Of a stretch of DNA of 64,000 bases, positions 35,777 through 45,010 are shown piece by piece; within the stretch, counting starts at the first letter, position 1; every line of letters starts with the position of its first letter. The DNA is from Ochrobactrum quorumnocens (GTDB lineage Bacteria > Pseudomonadota > Alphaproteobacteria > Rhizobiales > Rhizobiaceae). Made by a program: the position numbers and the translations under genes. Under the pieces are notes generated by a model. That model saw only the letters and a program-made list of their open reading frames with translations. It was not told the DNA's origin and did no database searches. Location: assembly GCF_002278035.1 (NCBI RefSeq), contig NZ_CP022605.1:248001-312000 (forward strand). The letters are read 5' to 3'.

Positions 35777-36193
35777 TCAATCGCTCATCACCACGTGCGA
35801 AAAGCACAAAGCAATTTCCTTGTTAGCACCCAAATCCCGGGCCCACTTTATCAAAACCGGGCCATCTCCGTCATCAGCAATCCCTCCCCACACATCCTTG
35901 AAAACCTCTACACCGGATGAACTATCAAAGAAAAAATATCCTGGGTCTGCAATAGGTGTGGATGCATAGATGACCGTCCAGGTTCCAGAATGAAGCGCCG
36001 CGTCGATTTGAATGTTTGCTGGCTTAACCTTTTTATCGAGATTCTTGGCGACAAGGGACGCGTAATCGGCTTTATTCTGCTTCGTGAGGCTTTGTTCCAC
36101 TCCCGTGCAAGGATTGGCAGCTATTGCGTGTTGGCTGCAACCAAGTACACAAAAGAGAACTGCTCCAAAAGTACGACCAGGTAATTTATACAT
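35777..36193 (-). CDS. Hypothetical secreted protein
   Basis: A 138-residue protein starting at ATG 36193, behind GCGGAG. The N-terminus (YKLPGRTFGAVLFCVLGCSQHAIAA) looks like a signal peptide with cleavage after AIAA; a lipobox reading (VLGC) is also possible. The mature part has two Cys, an IDAAL..GTW.V.YASTPIADPGYFFF segment and a C-terminal C.SHV. It may form a small beta-rich periplasmic domain. No family was recognised. Frames extend 19 codons upstream, without a site. Confidence 0.6.
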   Translation of the reverse strand: MYKLPGRTFGAVLFCVLGCSQHAIAANPCTGVEQSLTKQNKADYASLVAKNLDKKVKPANIQIDAALHSGTWTVIYASTPIADPGYFFFDSSSGVEVFKDVWGGIADDGDGPVLIKWARDLGANKEIALCFSHVVMSD

Positions 36194-36539
36194 CTTATAA
36201 CTCCGCTGAGATCGCTTCCTAGGATAATTCATTTTGTTCTGTGCAAGCACATCGCAATTTCACCATCCAGAATTGGAGCGAAATGTAAAGTGCCATTTGG
36301 GAACGCCGCTTCCACCGACACATTTTAAAGAAAGGGCTTTAGCATTGTGTAACATCGGTGGAGTACGAGTGCCGCCGGCTTGGGGGCAACGAGCTTCAAA
36401 AAGTTCGGTGGAGTGATTGCAGGTTTTTCTTTGCAAGGCTGCGCAGACATGAGACCTGCGAGGCGCTGGAATGATATTGATCCAGCCAGGCAACACGTCA
36501 GCGTTAGCGATGGGTTCACGAATATGAAAACCACTGTCT

Positions 36540-36905
36540 CTAACCTCGCTGGACCACCAGGAAAAGAGCAGCAATCAAAAGCACAAAAAGCACAGCGGCA
36601 CCAGCGGCTATAGCCAACAAAGCAAGCCACGTTCGAGGGTCGCGAAGGCTTGGCCTTTGCCCGTTGGCCTTCCTTGCACCAAGGAATGCTAAAGCGCCGA
36701 GGATAACCGGCGTGCCACCGCCAATTATCATTGCCATCGCCCCGTCTGGCGCAGTCGTTTGCCAGATCATCCCGAACAGATAGATGCCGGCAACCGTTCC
36801 AACGATGAGAGCCACAAGAACGAAAAGAATGCGCAATGTTTGTCTTTCGGTGCAACGAAAATGCTGTCGATTATTATTACACGGGCAAGTATGCGACGTT
36901 GCCAT
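36540..36905 (-). CDS. Hypothetical membrane protein
   Basis: A 121-residue protein with a Cys-rich N-terminus (CPCNNNRQHFRC) and three hydrophobic helices (about 25-47, 56-76 and 91-117), the loop between the last two being basic. No family was recognised. The start is uncertain; Met codons near residue 46 would remove the Cys-rich part and the first helix. Coding is supported mainly by the clean membrane pattern. Confidence 0.45.
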   Translation of the reverse strand: MATSHTCPCNNNRQHFRCTERQTLRILFVLVALIVGTVAGIYLFGMIWQTTAPDGAMAMIIGGGTPVILGALAFLGARKANGQRPSLRDPRTWLALLAIAAGAAVLFVLLIAALFLVVQRG

Positions 36906-37284
36906 TTATATGTGTAGCATGCTTGGTAAGTCGAGGCAGGAATGCTGTGGTTCATTACATATAACTCACATCTATCGTGTTCATGAAAGACTTGCAACGA
37001 GTGATGAAGATGGCGGAGCCGATGCGATGGTTAGGAATATCCAAAGCCATCTGGGACGCGGTGATCGTGGCGCTGATGGAGGAAGGATGCTCTTTGGAAA
37101 AGGGCGGCGGCTTTGATCATTCAAAGGCGTCACTCTAGCGGAACAGTATGCTCATTGAGATGGAGTACGACATCTGGGGCGAGGGAGAAATTGTCATCGT
37201 TGCAGACGATGCGTTAAAGCTAGGGGCGCATCTTCCATCGACCTTGCTCATGAAGTCATGATTGCTTTGACACGCTGATTCCTT

Positions 37285-37482
37285 CATTGCCTTAGCGCGA
37301 AGCTCCCAGAGCTTTCCTTCCAAGTGCTTAACGTGAGGCTCGTGCAGTTGTTCTAAACCAACGCTCTCGACCATCCCCATTAAACGGATGAGGCGAGGCT
37401 GCAATCCAGCGGGAAGCCCCTCGATTTCGGTATCCACAGTGTGGTCCAGCGTCGCCGTTATCAACGGCAGCCATGTGGACAC
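37285..37482 (-). pseudogene. HigB/RelE-type toxin remnant
   Basis: The minus strand encodes TWLPLITATLDHTVDTEIEGLPAGLQPRLIRLM, then VESVGLEQLHEPHVKHLEGKLWELRAKA. This is the N-terminal two thirds of HigB-like (phage Gp49/PF05973) toxins, in which the LEGKLWELR strand is followed by an Arg-rich active region (GI.R..Y). After RAKA the frame departs from the family, and GIS continues in another frame before a stop. No HigA antitoxin was found on the downstream side. Confidence 0.65.
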
Positions 37483-37596
37483 AGGAGATGATGCAGAATT
37501 GGTTAGAAATAATTGCAGAGACAAATTAGCGGCATACCGAACGGAGTTCGGTGATGGCCAGTGAGAAACAATGCATCAAATGCCGGGAGCAAACAC

Positions 37597-38013
37597 CTAA
37601 TTTTGCGGCGGACGGAGTAGGCAGAACTCTTCGCCCCGAAAGCGAAGTGCAACATAGCTACATTGGTTCATATGATCGATCAAGCAAGCTTTCTGGGGAG
37701 CTGACATTTCTTCCATCGTACAGCGCTCTTCTGCACATACCTGACTATAACTCTGACCGGTGGGAACATGCGCGACGAAGAGCGAGGTCTTTGGTCCCTT
37801 CGGGTTGAGGGTTTCATATGCGGCTGTCAACCTCTCGAAAACCGCACGATCCTGCCCCACAGGGTCAAGGTCGATCCCCATCTCGCCAACCTCGCCGACC
37901 ATTGTCATGTAGCGCAGATGTTTTGATTCGGAGCAAACAAGACGATCAGCCTTTGCGGGAATCGAATACGTCAAGGCAATCGCACTGAGGATAACCGCCA
38001 TCTTCCGCATCAT
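37597..38013 (-). CDS. Hypothetical secreted protein
   Basis: A 138-residue protein. The ATG at 38013 follows GGACGGAAAG and starts MMRKMAVILSAIALTYSIPAKA, a signal peptide with cleavage after AKA. The mature part has six Cys, including C..E.C...E and a late C..D..NQC, that could form disulfides. It includes an acidic GEVGEMGIDLDPVG segment. No family was recognised. It lies next to the HigB remnant but has no clear link to it. Confidence 0.6.
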   Translation of the reverse strand: MMRKMAVILSAIALTYSIPAKADRLVCSESKHLRYMTMVGEVGEMGIDLDPVGQDRAVFERLTAAYETLNPKGPKTSLFVAHVPTGQSYSQVCAEERCTMEEMSAPQKACLIDHMNQCSYVALRFRGEEFCLLRPPQN

Positions 38014-38780
38014 TTTTCTTTCCGTCCGTGCTTGAGGCACCATGTAAAATTTTGGTTTTGCTGTCAATTACTTGTCTCTGTTGCCACGTCAACACCCAAA
38101 TCTACGACAACTCAAGCCATCTTAGCGTCCGCTTCAAGGAAAGTCATTCATAACGCCAAACGACCACAATTGGGGTCGAAGCCGACCTTTATCAATCCCT
38201 AGACGAATGCCTGAAATGAAGGAGCATAAGGGTCGGCAGCGCTGATTACCAAGAATCCCGTTCTCTCACCAGCAATACACCTTCGATCGGGAGCAGTGGA
38301 AACACACTGAAACTTGAAGGCAGAGACACCGCGATAACGTGAATTTTATCATATATGGGTGATCCCGCTGCTTAATGATCAAGTTTCGATTTTCAAGGTG
38401 GAGGCCGCAAAACTGCGACAGATCCTAACAACGATATGCCACTGCTATTTCCGCTTTTAGCGCCTTTGCATCGCAAAATTCACGATCCAGCTATACAGCA
38501 CTGAGAGTGAAGACCGGCGGTATCATGGGCTGGTTCGGCTGGGAGAAACTCTTCAATGGCGACACACCCCCTTGATATATAGCTGTTCCGGCAGCTCGGC
38601 CTACTGACCCGTCCGCTTTCCGTCATGCTTATCATCAAGATGATTGTGATACGGGTCATAGCCATGATCCCGTGCGGCTTCGGTTTTCAGCTTTCGACCG
38701 TCTGGTTCGGGGTCATAACCTATCTGAAGACAGAGGGCAGCGGACGCTGGTCCGTGGATCGATTGATCGGCAGACAGTTC
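38014..38780. other. Gap without recognisable gene
   Basis: About 770 bases. A minus-strand frame (38601-38852) is rich in His/Asp near its end (GYDPYHNHLDDKHDG) but overlaps the dispersed repeat and matches no family. Confidence 0.4.
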
Positions 38781-38830
38781 CAGAGCATCCTGAAAAGTGT
38801 GAAACGGTTTTCGGAGAAGATGCGCGTCAA
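38781..38830 (+). repeat. Dispersed short repeat, copy 1
   Basis: CAGAGCATCCTGAAAAGTG, then TGAAACGGTTTTCGG and AGATGCGCGT. The core recurs inverted at 47276-47309 in this window. Such units are common intergenic repeats in Rhizobiales. Confidence 0.6.
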
Positions 38831-38867
38831 AATACACAGTTACAGCGCCCAAAAGGGCGGCAGATAC

Positions 38868-39263
38868 CTACCGCCCTTTTGCCGTTCGGTTGAAATCAGC
38901 CCGCTGTGAATCGAGCTGTTCGTGGTTCTTTTCGACTTTCTGTGCCTCCATGTAGCTTTCGTTCAGAAGCTGATAAGGAGGGAAAATCTTAGTGTAGACG
39001 TTGGCCCATTCCTGAGCATCGTTACAATGCCATGTCTTTTGGAGTTCGGAAGCCACCGCTGCCGTGTCCATTGGCACGACACCGGCCTGAACAACACGAG
39101 CGAGCGTAATTTCCTGCGCCATCTTGGAATAGGTACCGGATACATCCGCCACGGCGAAAACCTTGTAACCATCCTGAACGACAATGATTGCCGGGAAGGT
39201 TATACATACGCTGGTGATGTTGCCTGCGATAATCAAGGGGTTGCGTCCCGTTGCAATGTTCAC
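38868..39263 (-). pseudogene. Isochorismatase-like hydrolase, N-terminally truncated
   Basis: The 131 residues start with GRNPLIIAGNITSVCITFPAI, containing the nucleophile-Cys region of YcaC/isochorismatase-like hydrolases (TSVC), then QDGYKVFAVADVSGT and a long C-terminal helix region typical of the YcaC subgroup. The first 80 or so residues with the catalytic Asp and Lys are missing, so the product cannot be active. The first Met lies just before the GR(N)PLIIAG strand. Confidence 0.72.
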
Positions 39264-39382
39264 ACGAGTTTATTGCCAATTTAATGAATTAATGAAGCCC
39301 GGCGCTAAAACTTCAAGTTCCTTGGGCTTAATAGGAATCTGTTGCTATACTTCATCAGGGTCTGGAGCCTATCCTTCTCGCC

Positions 39383-40789
39383 TCATTCAGCGCCGAAGGT
39401 TCCGGGCTTGAGTTCGTCGAATTTCGCAGCCATCGTTGGATTACCATGTGTCAGTCGTTTGACTGTCAGATCCTCAGCCTTGTCGTTTGCTAGCCGAAGG
39501 TTGTTGGCCGATTTGTGAAGCGCTTCTTTTGTTTTTTCCAAATCTTTAATGGCTTCATCTATACGCTTGACTGCTTCTTCAAAACCATCTGAAGCTAGGC
39601 GCCAGTTTCTCCCGAACGCTGCTTTAAAATCGTCGAGCTGGGATTCAAAGCTGGTGATGTCAACATTTTGCGCTTTCATCAGCGCCAGCTCTGTCTTGTA
39701 TTTGAGGGAATTCATTGCCGCGTTGCGTAAGAGCGTGATAATTGGGATGAAGAATTGCGGCCGGACAACATACATTTTCGGATATCGATGGGATACGTCT
39801 ACGATTCCTGTGTTGTAGAGTTCGCTCTCAGGCTCCAGCAGTGAAACCAGAACGGCATACTCACATCCCTTTGTGCTGCGATCCTTGTCCAGCTCTTTGA
39901 AAAAGTCCTCATTCTTCTTTTTTGTAGCCGTCTCGTCGTACTCGTTCTTCATCTCGAACATGATCGAAACAATTTCCGAGGCTCCCTCGTCCATATCGCG
40001 GAAAATAAAGTCACCTTTGCTGCCGCTGCGCGCGTCATTGTCTTTTTCAAAATAAGCGCGGGGGAAGGCTGTCGCCCGAATTCTGTCGAACTCGATGGCG
40101 CAATGTTGTTCAAGCGTCTCGCCGATCATCTTTGTCGATAGCTTCGCTTTCATATCCCTCAAACGCTCAATTGCGTCATCGCGGTCGCGGAGCTGTGTTT
40201 CATATTTGTCCTTAAGTGCCGTTTCAGCCAGCTGCTTTTCAAGTTCTACCCGCGAAAGACCGTTCCTCAGCTGCTCGCGCTCTTTCTCTATCGCACTGAC
40301 CGCTTGAGTTACGGCAAGTTTATGCGAAAGCTCACCCACATCGAGCCTAGCCTTTAAGCTCTCGATTTCAGCGTCCTTCGTTGCAGCAGCTTTTTGTAAT
40401 TCAGAAATGAGCTTAGCTTCTGCCAGTTTCGACATCGCTTCCTGATCACGTTTGGCGTTATCGAGATCGTTCACCAGCTTGTCACATTGCTTTTCGATCT
40501 CACTTAGAGCCTCGGCAACCGCAAGTTTCCGAGTAACTTCGCCTGCCTCAAGCTTTGCCCGCAATTCCTGGATCTCCAAATCCTTAGCAGAAGTCGTTTT
40601 CTGCAATTCGCTGGCGACCTTGGCCTGCGCAAGCTCAACTGCGTTCCGCTTGTCCTGTTCGGCCAACTCCAAACGCTCATGCAACTGCTTCTCGAAATCG
40701 CCGTCTCTTACCTGCTTAAGAATATTCGCATATCCAGCCTCGTCGATCTTGAAAGCCTTGTTGCAATGCGGGCAGACGATGTCGTGCAT
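39383..40789 (-). CDS. DUF2130 coiled-coil protein
   Basis: A 468-residue protein. The start [29 protein letters not shown] with a CPHC zinc-binding-like pair and the later [43 protein letters not shown] define DUF2130. Between them lies a coiled coil (about 40-230) with two repeats ending in [13 protein letters not shown] / [13 protein letters not shown]. The GDF.FRD...[10 protein letters not shown] part resembles PD-(D/E)XK nucleases (D..E.K), a fold often linked with this family; this is inference. The start at 40789 lies after AACAGGAAAC; the frame extends 56 codons upstream but overlaps the divergent cspA gene. DUF2130 genes are often mobile and associated with defence or stress loci. 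Confidence 0.85.
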   Translation of the reverse strand: MHDIVCPHCNKAFKIDEAGYANILKQVRDGDFEKQLHERLELAEQDKRNAVELAQAKVASELQKTTSAKDLEIQELRAKLEAGEVTRKLAVAEALSEIEKQCDKLVNDLDNAKRDQEAMSKLAEAKLISELQKAAATKDAEIESLKARLDVGELSHKLAVTQAVSAIEKEREQLRNGLSRVELEKQLAETALKDKYETQLRDRDDAIERLRDMKAKLSTKMIGETLEQHCAIEFDRIRATAFPRAYFEKDNDARSGSKGDFIFRDMDEGASEIVSIMFEMKNEYDETATKKKNEDFFKELDKDRSTKGCEYAVLVSLLEPESELYNTGIVDVSHRYPKMYVVRPQFFIPIITLLRNAAMNSLKYKTELALMKAQNVDITSFESQLDDFKAAFGRNWRLASDGFEEAVKRIDEAIKDLEKTKEALHKSANNLRLANDKAEDLTVKRLTHGNPTMAAKFDELKPGTFGAE

Positions 40790-40867
40790 GATTGTTTCTG
40801 TTTCCTGTTGCGACCCATTGTCGAGAAAGATAGACGTATAATAGCAACAATGACACAAGAGGAAACG

Positions 40868-41071
40868 ATGACGACCGGTACAGTTAAGTTTTTCAACGCC
40901 GAGAAAGGTTTCGGCTTCATTACTCCTGAAAATGGCGGGGCAGATGTGTTCGTTCACATCTCAGCTGTCGCTTTTGGCGGCGCACTTCAGGACGGACAAA
41001 AAGTCAGCTACGATATCGGACAAGACCGCAAAACGGGCAAGTCAAAAGCTGAAAACGTCAGCGTAATTTAG
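40868..41071 (+). CDS. cspA: Cold shock protein, CspA family
   Basis: A 67-residue OB-fold RNA chaperone. RNP1 (KGFGFI) and RNP2 (VFVHISAV) are intact, with the standard start [19 protein letters not shown]. It binds single-stranded RNA and DNA and melts mRNA structure. The ATG at 40868 follows AGAGGAAACG; an ATG six codons upstream (40850) is less well placed. It is divergent from the DUF2130 gene, with 78 bases between starts. Confidence 0.93.
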   Translation: MTTGTVKFFNAEKGFGFITPENGGADVFVHISAVAFGGALQDGQKVSYDIGQDRKTGKSKAENVSVI

Positions 41072-41246
41072 ACTACAGCGGGGAACTGACCTCAGTTCTC
41101 GGCCTCGAAAGATCTTCGTCCCATGTGGCTTTTAACCACTTTCCATTCATGTGGGGCGAAAACTACCGTAGAGTGCTCATTATACGCCTATATTGATTCA
41201 CGTTCGGGTAAGCCTGCTAAGTATTTGTTAAAAAGCCAATCTCTTC

Positions 41247-41668
41247 TCAATGCTCTGACAGGGTATCCTCCCAGTTTTGACCACCACAGTAGAAGCCAAG
41301 CACGATCCACTTTGTTACCTTTAGCATTGACATCAATTGAAACTCGCCGTTCGAATCCGATCCTCCGTAGCCCCTCACGGATATCGTTCCCCAATGTGCC
41401 CGCTCAGCAGCGCAATCGAAGCCATGCACGAAGTCCAAAACGGAATCGACTGATTCTGCCGGAGAAGGATTGATCTTCATCGCGTCATAGGAAGCTGTTA
41501 CATAGTTTTGTAGCCAGCGTTCGATAACTGCATCCCATTCGCGTAAAGCTCGGATCCCCACACGGACAACCTCGCAGATCGGTGCGTAGTCGCCCGTCTT
41601 GATCTTTGAGTCGATGAATGTTGCATGTTTGCTAGGCAACTAATCGTACGTTTCTCAATGTTAGCCAT
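41247..41668 (-). pseudogene. ParDE toxin-antitoxin remnant
   Basis: The ATG at 41668 gives MANIEKRTIS; a one-base loss then shifts to LPSKHATFIDSKIKTGDYAPICEVVRVGIRAL.EWDAVIERWLQNYV..YDAMK..PS, a nearly full ParD antitoxin. Following bases in a second frame read ERAHWGNDIREGLRRIGFERRVSI and end, after another shift, in LGFYCGGQNWEDTLSEH, the C-terminal half of a ParE toxin. The N-terminal part of ParE is deleted. Neither protein can be made intact. Confidence 0.72.
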
Positions 41669-41940
41669 TTCGCACCCGGTTTGCCCAATTCGCAGAGGTA
41701 TAAATTAATTATACCTCTATTTCAGTAGGATGCGATGCCTTCGTTTGCTCAGATGCAACGGTAGAAAAACTTTTTCGCCCTGACGCTAACATGGTCTGTT
41801 CCGACCAAACTGATTTTATCAGCCCGAGGCTCCGACGAACCTCCTGAGTGATACGCGGCATCTACAATCGGAAATACGAAGTACCGCCCTAGCTTTTCGG
41901 CCGGAAGTTGTCGTTCCGGTTTCGAAAACCCACGCCGACT

Positions 41941-42792
41941 TCAATCGGACGAAGCCTTTTTGTAAGCGACACGGTAGCTTGCCCCCGTCCGTTCGACAAG
42001 CGCGAAGCCGGGGTCGCGCAGGTGCATACCGGCGATCAGCAGCCGATCCGAAGCGACCGAATCCAGAAGCCTCTTTCGTGTTTCGGCTGCAAGAAGCGCA
42101 TCCTGATCGAACGCGATAGAGACCTCGGGGCGCGGAACCTGAATCTGCGGAAAATGAACGATGTCGCCCCAGACCAGCAGGCTCTTGTTACCTGAATCGA
42201 GCCGATAGCCGGTGTGCCCGGCGGTGTGGCCCGGAAGAGGAACCACTGTTATGTTTGGAAGTACCTCACCAGCGTCAAATGTACGAAGTCTGTCGCGATA
42301 GCCGTCGAACGCCTGACGCGCTAAGAGAAAGCTGCCGCGGGCGCGCTCGGGTGCGCGGCTCAGATTGCCGTCATCCTGCCAGAACGCGACTTCCTGATGG
42401 TGGGCGACAAGTTCGGCATTCGAGAAGATGGCTTCTCCAGAAACACCCATCAGCCCCCCGATATGATCGGGATGGGCATGCGTCAACAGGATCGCATCGA
42501 TTTCGGAAGGGTGGATGCCCGCAAGCAGAAGATTGGTTTTTAATCGGCCGCCCCACCGCTTGAAACCACCTGCTCCTGTGTCAATCAGGACCGTGCGACC
42601 GCTGCCGCGCACGAGATAGCAGTTGATGTGGATCGAGGTGTGATCCTTTATCCCCGCCTTTTCCTGCATACGGGCGGCATCGGCCGGGTCGATATTCGCG
42701 AGGAAATCGAAACTGGCGTGGAGATAGCCATCGCTGACGGCGGTGATTGTTAAGTCACCGACCTGTTGTGTGGGAAATGTAAGATTAGACAT
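41941..42792 (-). CDS. Metallo-beta-lactamase-fold hydrolase
   Basis: A 283-residue MBL-fold enzyme. Metal ligands are visible: THAHPDHIGG (H105, H107, D109, H110), PGHTAGH (H189), WGD (D210) and GMH (H257). The N-terminal part D..ITAVSDGY and NCYLV..G..TVLIDTGAG are as in lactonase/quorum-quenching and related hydrolases (AhlD/AttM-like). No signal peptide is present, so it acts in the cytoplasm. It is last in an operon with a tautomerase and a protein of unknown function, all facing a divergent LysR gene. A lactone or thioester substrate is plausible; beta-lactam resistance is not suggested. Confidence 0.88.
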   Translation of the reverse strand: MSNLTFPTQQVGDLTITAVSDGYLHASFDFLANIDPADAARMQEKAGIKDHTSIHINCYLVRGSGRTVLIDTGAGGFKRWGGRLKTNLLLAGIHPSEIDAILLTHAHPDHIGGLMGVSGEAIFSNAELVAHHQEVAFWQDDGNLSRAPERARGSFLLARQAFDGYRDRLRTFDAGEVLPNITVVPLPGHTAGHTGYRLDSGNKSLLVWGDIVHFPQIQVPRPEVSIAFDQDALLAAETRKRLLDSVASDRLLIAGMHLRDPGFALVERTGASYRVAYKKASSD

Positions 42793-42812
42793 CGGTTTCT
42801 CCAGGCATCAGC

Positions 42813-43139
42813 TCAATTGCGCGCGTGAACGCTCGACGCTTCATAGCCAAAGCAACGAATGCGCGCGGTGAGGCCGGTATTGCGTCTTATGGCGTCGTCC
42901 AGCCCCTCCATGAACCGAGCCATGACTGGCGGCGTCCGAAATTGCTCAAGGCGATACTGGATTTCTGCGAAAGCAGGGTTCCCCCGGCCATGCCGGACAG
43001 CGACATAGACAATATACACGTTGGCCAATGCGGCACGGAGAACGCCTGTGCAAAGTTCTGTACATTGCTCCGCGAGGTCTGTGAGTGCTTCGTCCGGCGG
43101 CATCCTGTCTGCGGAAATATAGATCGTGACATTCGGCAT
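42813..43139 (-). CDS. Tautomerase-superfamily protein
   Basis: A 108-residue protein starting MPNVTIYIS. Removal of Met would leave Pro1, the catalytic base of tautomerases. Unlike the 60-residue 4-OT enzymes it has the longer two-unit form, with a second helix-strand unit (AEIQYRLEQFRTPPVMARFMEGLDDAIRRNTGL). It lies 20 bases before the MBL gene and 5 bases after the preceding gene. With these neighbours it may isomerise an enol or dienol intermediate. R-rich active-site residues cannot be assigned with certainty. Confidence 0.75.
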   Translation of the reverse strand: MPNVTIYISADRMPPDEALTDLAEQCTELCTGVLRAALANVYIVYVAVRHGRGNPAFAEIQYRLEQFRTPPVMARFMEGLDDAIRRNTGLTARIRCFGYEASSVHARN

Positions 43140-43144
43140 CGGTG

Positions 43145-43690
43145 CTACCGCACCTTTCCGACAGCGGCTTCATCGTCCTTGGTCAACTGCGCCGTCATCG
43201 GCACATAGACATGGACGCCTTCAGGTAGATGCTCGATGTCAGGCAGGGTGCCGCGCTCTACCTTGGCGAGCCAGCGGTGTTCCGGGACCTTCTCCATAGC
43301 GACCGCCTGCATCGCAGAGGGAGTGAGGCCCAGCCGAAGCAGAGGCTCGGGGCCCGTTGCGCTCAACGCCAGATATTCGCCCTCACCAATGCTCGGCGCG
43401 CGGTCGATGCCGCCATAGAGGTTCCGGTGCCAGTCGGTGATGTGCTGTTGCCAGCGTGCGAAATTGCCGCCGCCCTTCTGACGGTATTCTTTACCCATCA
43501 GGATGTCGAGGCCGTCTATCGAATGAAGGGCGAGATAGACCGGGCAGCCACCGCTCAGCGCCTTGAAGCGCTGCGAGGTTTGGAAGCCGGTCACCGAAAT
43601 GAGTGCTGGCAGCTTGTCCAGGCTGTAAAAGTCGTTCCATTCCGCTTCGCTGCCCGGATCGGCAAAGCTGCATTCTACCGTATAGATCAT
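43145..43690 (-). CDS. Unknown protein, probable dimeric alpha-beta barrel
   Basis: A 181-residue protein. MIYTVECSFADPGSEAEWNDFYSLDKLPALISVTGFQTSQRF resembles the ferredoxin-like alpha-beta barrel seen in Dabb/EthD-type proteins: a strand, then a helix with W..FY....LP.L, then GF.T.QRF. A second repeat is less clear. It ends with a VYVPMTAQL strand. The ATG at 43690 follows GAAGGTGG; a longer frame to 43894 would overlap the LysR gene and its operator. It is first in the three-gene operon. Such proteins often act as decarboxylases, cyclases or isomerases on aromatic or lactone intermediates; no function can be given. Confidence 0.7.
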   Translation of the reverse strand: MIYTVECSFADPGSEAEWNDFYSLDKLPALISVTGFQTSQRFKALSGGCPVYLALHSIDGLDILMGKEYRQKGGGNFARWQQHITDWHRNLYGGIDRAPSIGEGEYLALSATGPEPLLRLGLTPSAMQAVAMEKVPEHRWLAKVERGTLPDIEHLPEGVHVYVPMTAQLTKDDEAAVGKVR

Positions 43691-43787
43691 TGCACCACCT
43701 TCGACCGAAAGCACAGCGCTCCGGGTCTTGTCTATCGTTGATATTTTTTCATGATAAACTGCCGATCCATGCCTACATATCGACAAT

Positions 43788-43807
43788 GGATCATGCTTCA
43801 GTGATCC
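43788..43807. promoter_or_regulatory. LysR-type operator dyad
   Basis: GGATCA-N8-TGATCC, a perfect 6-bp-arm dyad containing the T-N11-A core of LysR sites, lies between the divergent LysR gene (53 bases before its ATG) and the three-gene operon. It probably serves as the recognition site for autoregulation and operon control. Confidence 0.6.
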
Positions 43808-43859
43808 AATATCAAGGTGACAGCGAATCGAACGCCGAACCGTCCTGTCAGGAGCCGTC

Positions 43860-44798
43860 ATGCGCCGCAAGATTCCCAGCAATTCCGCACTCATGGCGTT
43901 CGAGGCTTCGGCTCGTCATGGAAGCTTCGCTCGTGCGTCCGACGAACTGGCCTTAACCGAAGGAGCGATCAGTCGGCAGATAGGCCGGTTGGAAGCCTTC
44001 CTCGGCGTCACGCTGTTCGAGCGGATCGGTAATCGTGTCCGGCTTTTGCCGAATGGAGAGCGTTATGCGTTCCAGGTCCGCGAGACACTCGACAGGCTGG
44101 AGCGTGACAGTCAATATCTGATGGGGCAGCCCGGCGACGGCGCGAGCCTCGACATCGCAATCTTGCCGACGTTCGCCACGCGTTGGCTCATCCCGCGTCT
44201 GAAGCCGTTCCAGGAGCAGCATCCGAATATCACCCTGCATCTTGCTGAACGGATGGAGCCATTCGTTCTAACAGGCAGCGGGTTCGATGCCGCCATCCAT
44301 TTTGAGCATGCCGCCTGGACGGGAATGAAAACGCACAAACTGTTTCACGAGACGTTGGTTCCGGTTTGCCATCCGGTACTTCTCAATAGAGACGAAGAAA
44401 CGGTATCCCTGGATAAACTGCCGCGCCTTCATCGGCGCCAGAACCCGGATGCCTGGCAACACTATGCGCAGGAAACCGGGATCGCCCTGACCAATCCTGC
44501 GATCGGTCCGCGCTATGATCTTCACTCCATGCAAATCGAAGCCGCGTTGGCAGGTCTCGGCGTCGCACTGGTGCCGCGCCTCTATATCGAAAGCGAACTG
44601 GCGGAGGGGCGACTGATAGCGCCTTGGCCCGACGGTCAGTCGATTTCCAAGACTTTTTGCCTCGTCCTGCCGGAGCCAATCCGATTGAGTGAAGGGCCAA
44701 TTCAAGTGTTCGCAAATTGGCTTCTCAAGGAAGCTTGTGCTCCTCAGCCGCTCAGCACTTTCGGAACGGGCCTCTCTGAGAAGCATAACCACGCTTGA
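43860..44798 (+). CDS. LysR-family regulator (GcvA-like)
   Basis: A 312-residue regulator. Helix-turn-helix: ALMAFEASARHGSFARASDELALTEGAISRQIGRLE, followed by LGV.LFERIGNRVRLLPNGERY. The effector domain starts LDIAILPTFATRWLIPRL and holds a hinge and second lobe with LHSMQIEAALAGLGVALVPRLYIE. This is the GcvA/AmpR-like subgroup pattern. It is divergent from the hydrolase-tautomerase operon, with an LTTR dyad in between. It probably activates that operon when the pathway substrate is present. Confidence 0.9.
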   Translation: MRRKIPSNSALMAFEASARHGSFARASDELALTEGAISRQIGRLEAFLGVTLFERIGNRVRLLPNGERYAFQVRETLDRLERDSQYLMGQPGDGASLDIAILPTFATRWLIPRLKPFQEQHPNITLHLAERMEPFVLTGSGFDAAIHFEHAAWTGMKTHKLFHETLVPVCHPVLLNRDEETVSLDKLPRLHRRQNPDAWQHYAQETGIALTNPAIGPRYDLHSMQIEAALAGLGVALVPRLYIESELAEGRLIAPWPDGQSISKTFCLVLPEPIRLSEGPIQVFANWLLKEACAPQPLSTFGTGLSEKHNHA

Positions 44799-45010
44799 CA
44801 ATAGCCCGTGAGGTCCGCGATTGATCATCGTTAAACTGATTGCGTTTAAAATCCCGAAAAATAGTTGAAGGGTGCCTTCCAAGCTTGCAATAACGTCAAC
44901 AGAGCGCTTTGCAGTGCGCTAGAGTACTATATTTTGCCAAAGGCTCAATGGCGCTCCGTCCTAAGCGCCGCCTAACTTTACGTGTTGTAATCACGTTTTG
45001 GATTACAAGA

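Noticed and set aside
36984..37139. 51-codon plus-strand frame (MKMAEPMRWLGISKAIWDA)
   Set aside because: Too short and without family support, although spacing next to the HigB relic was considered.
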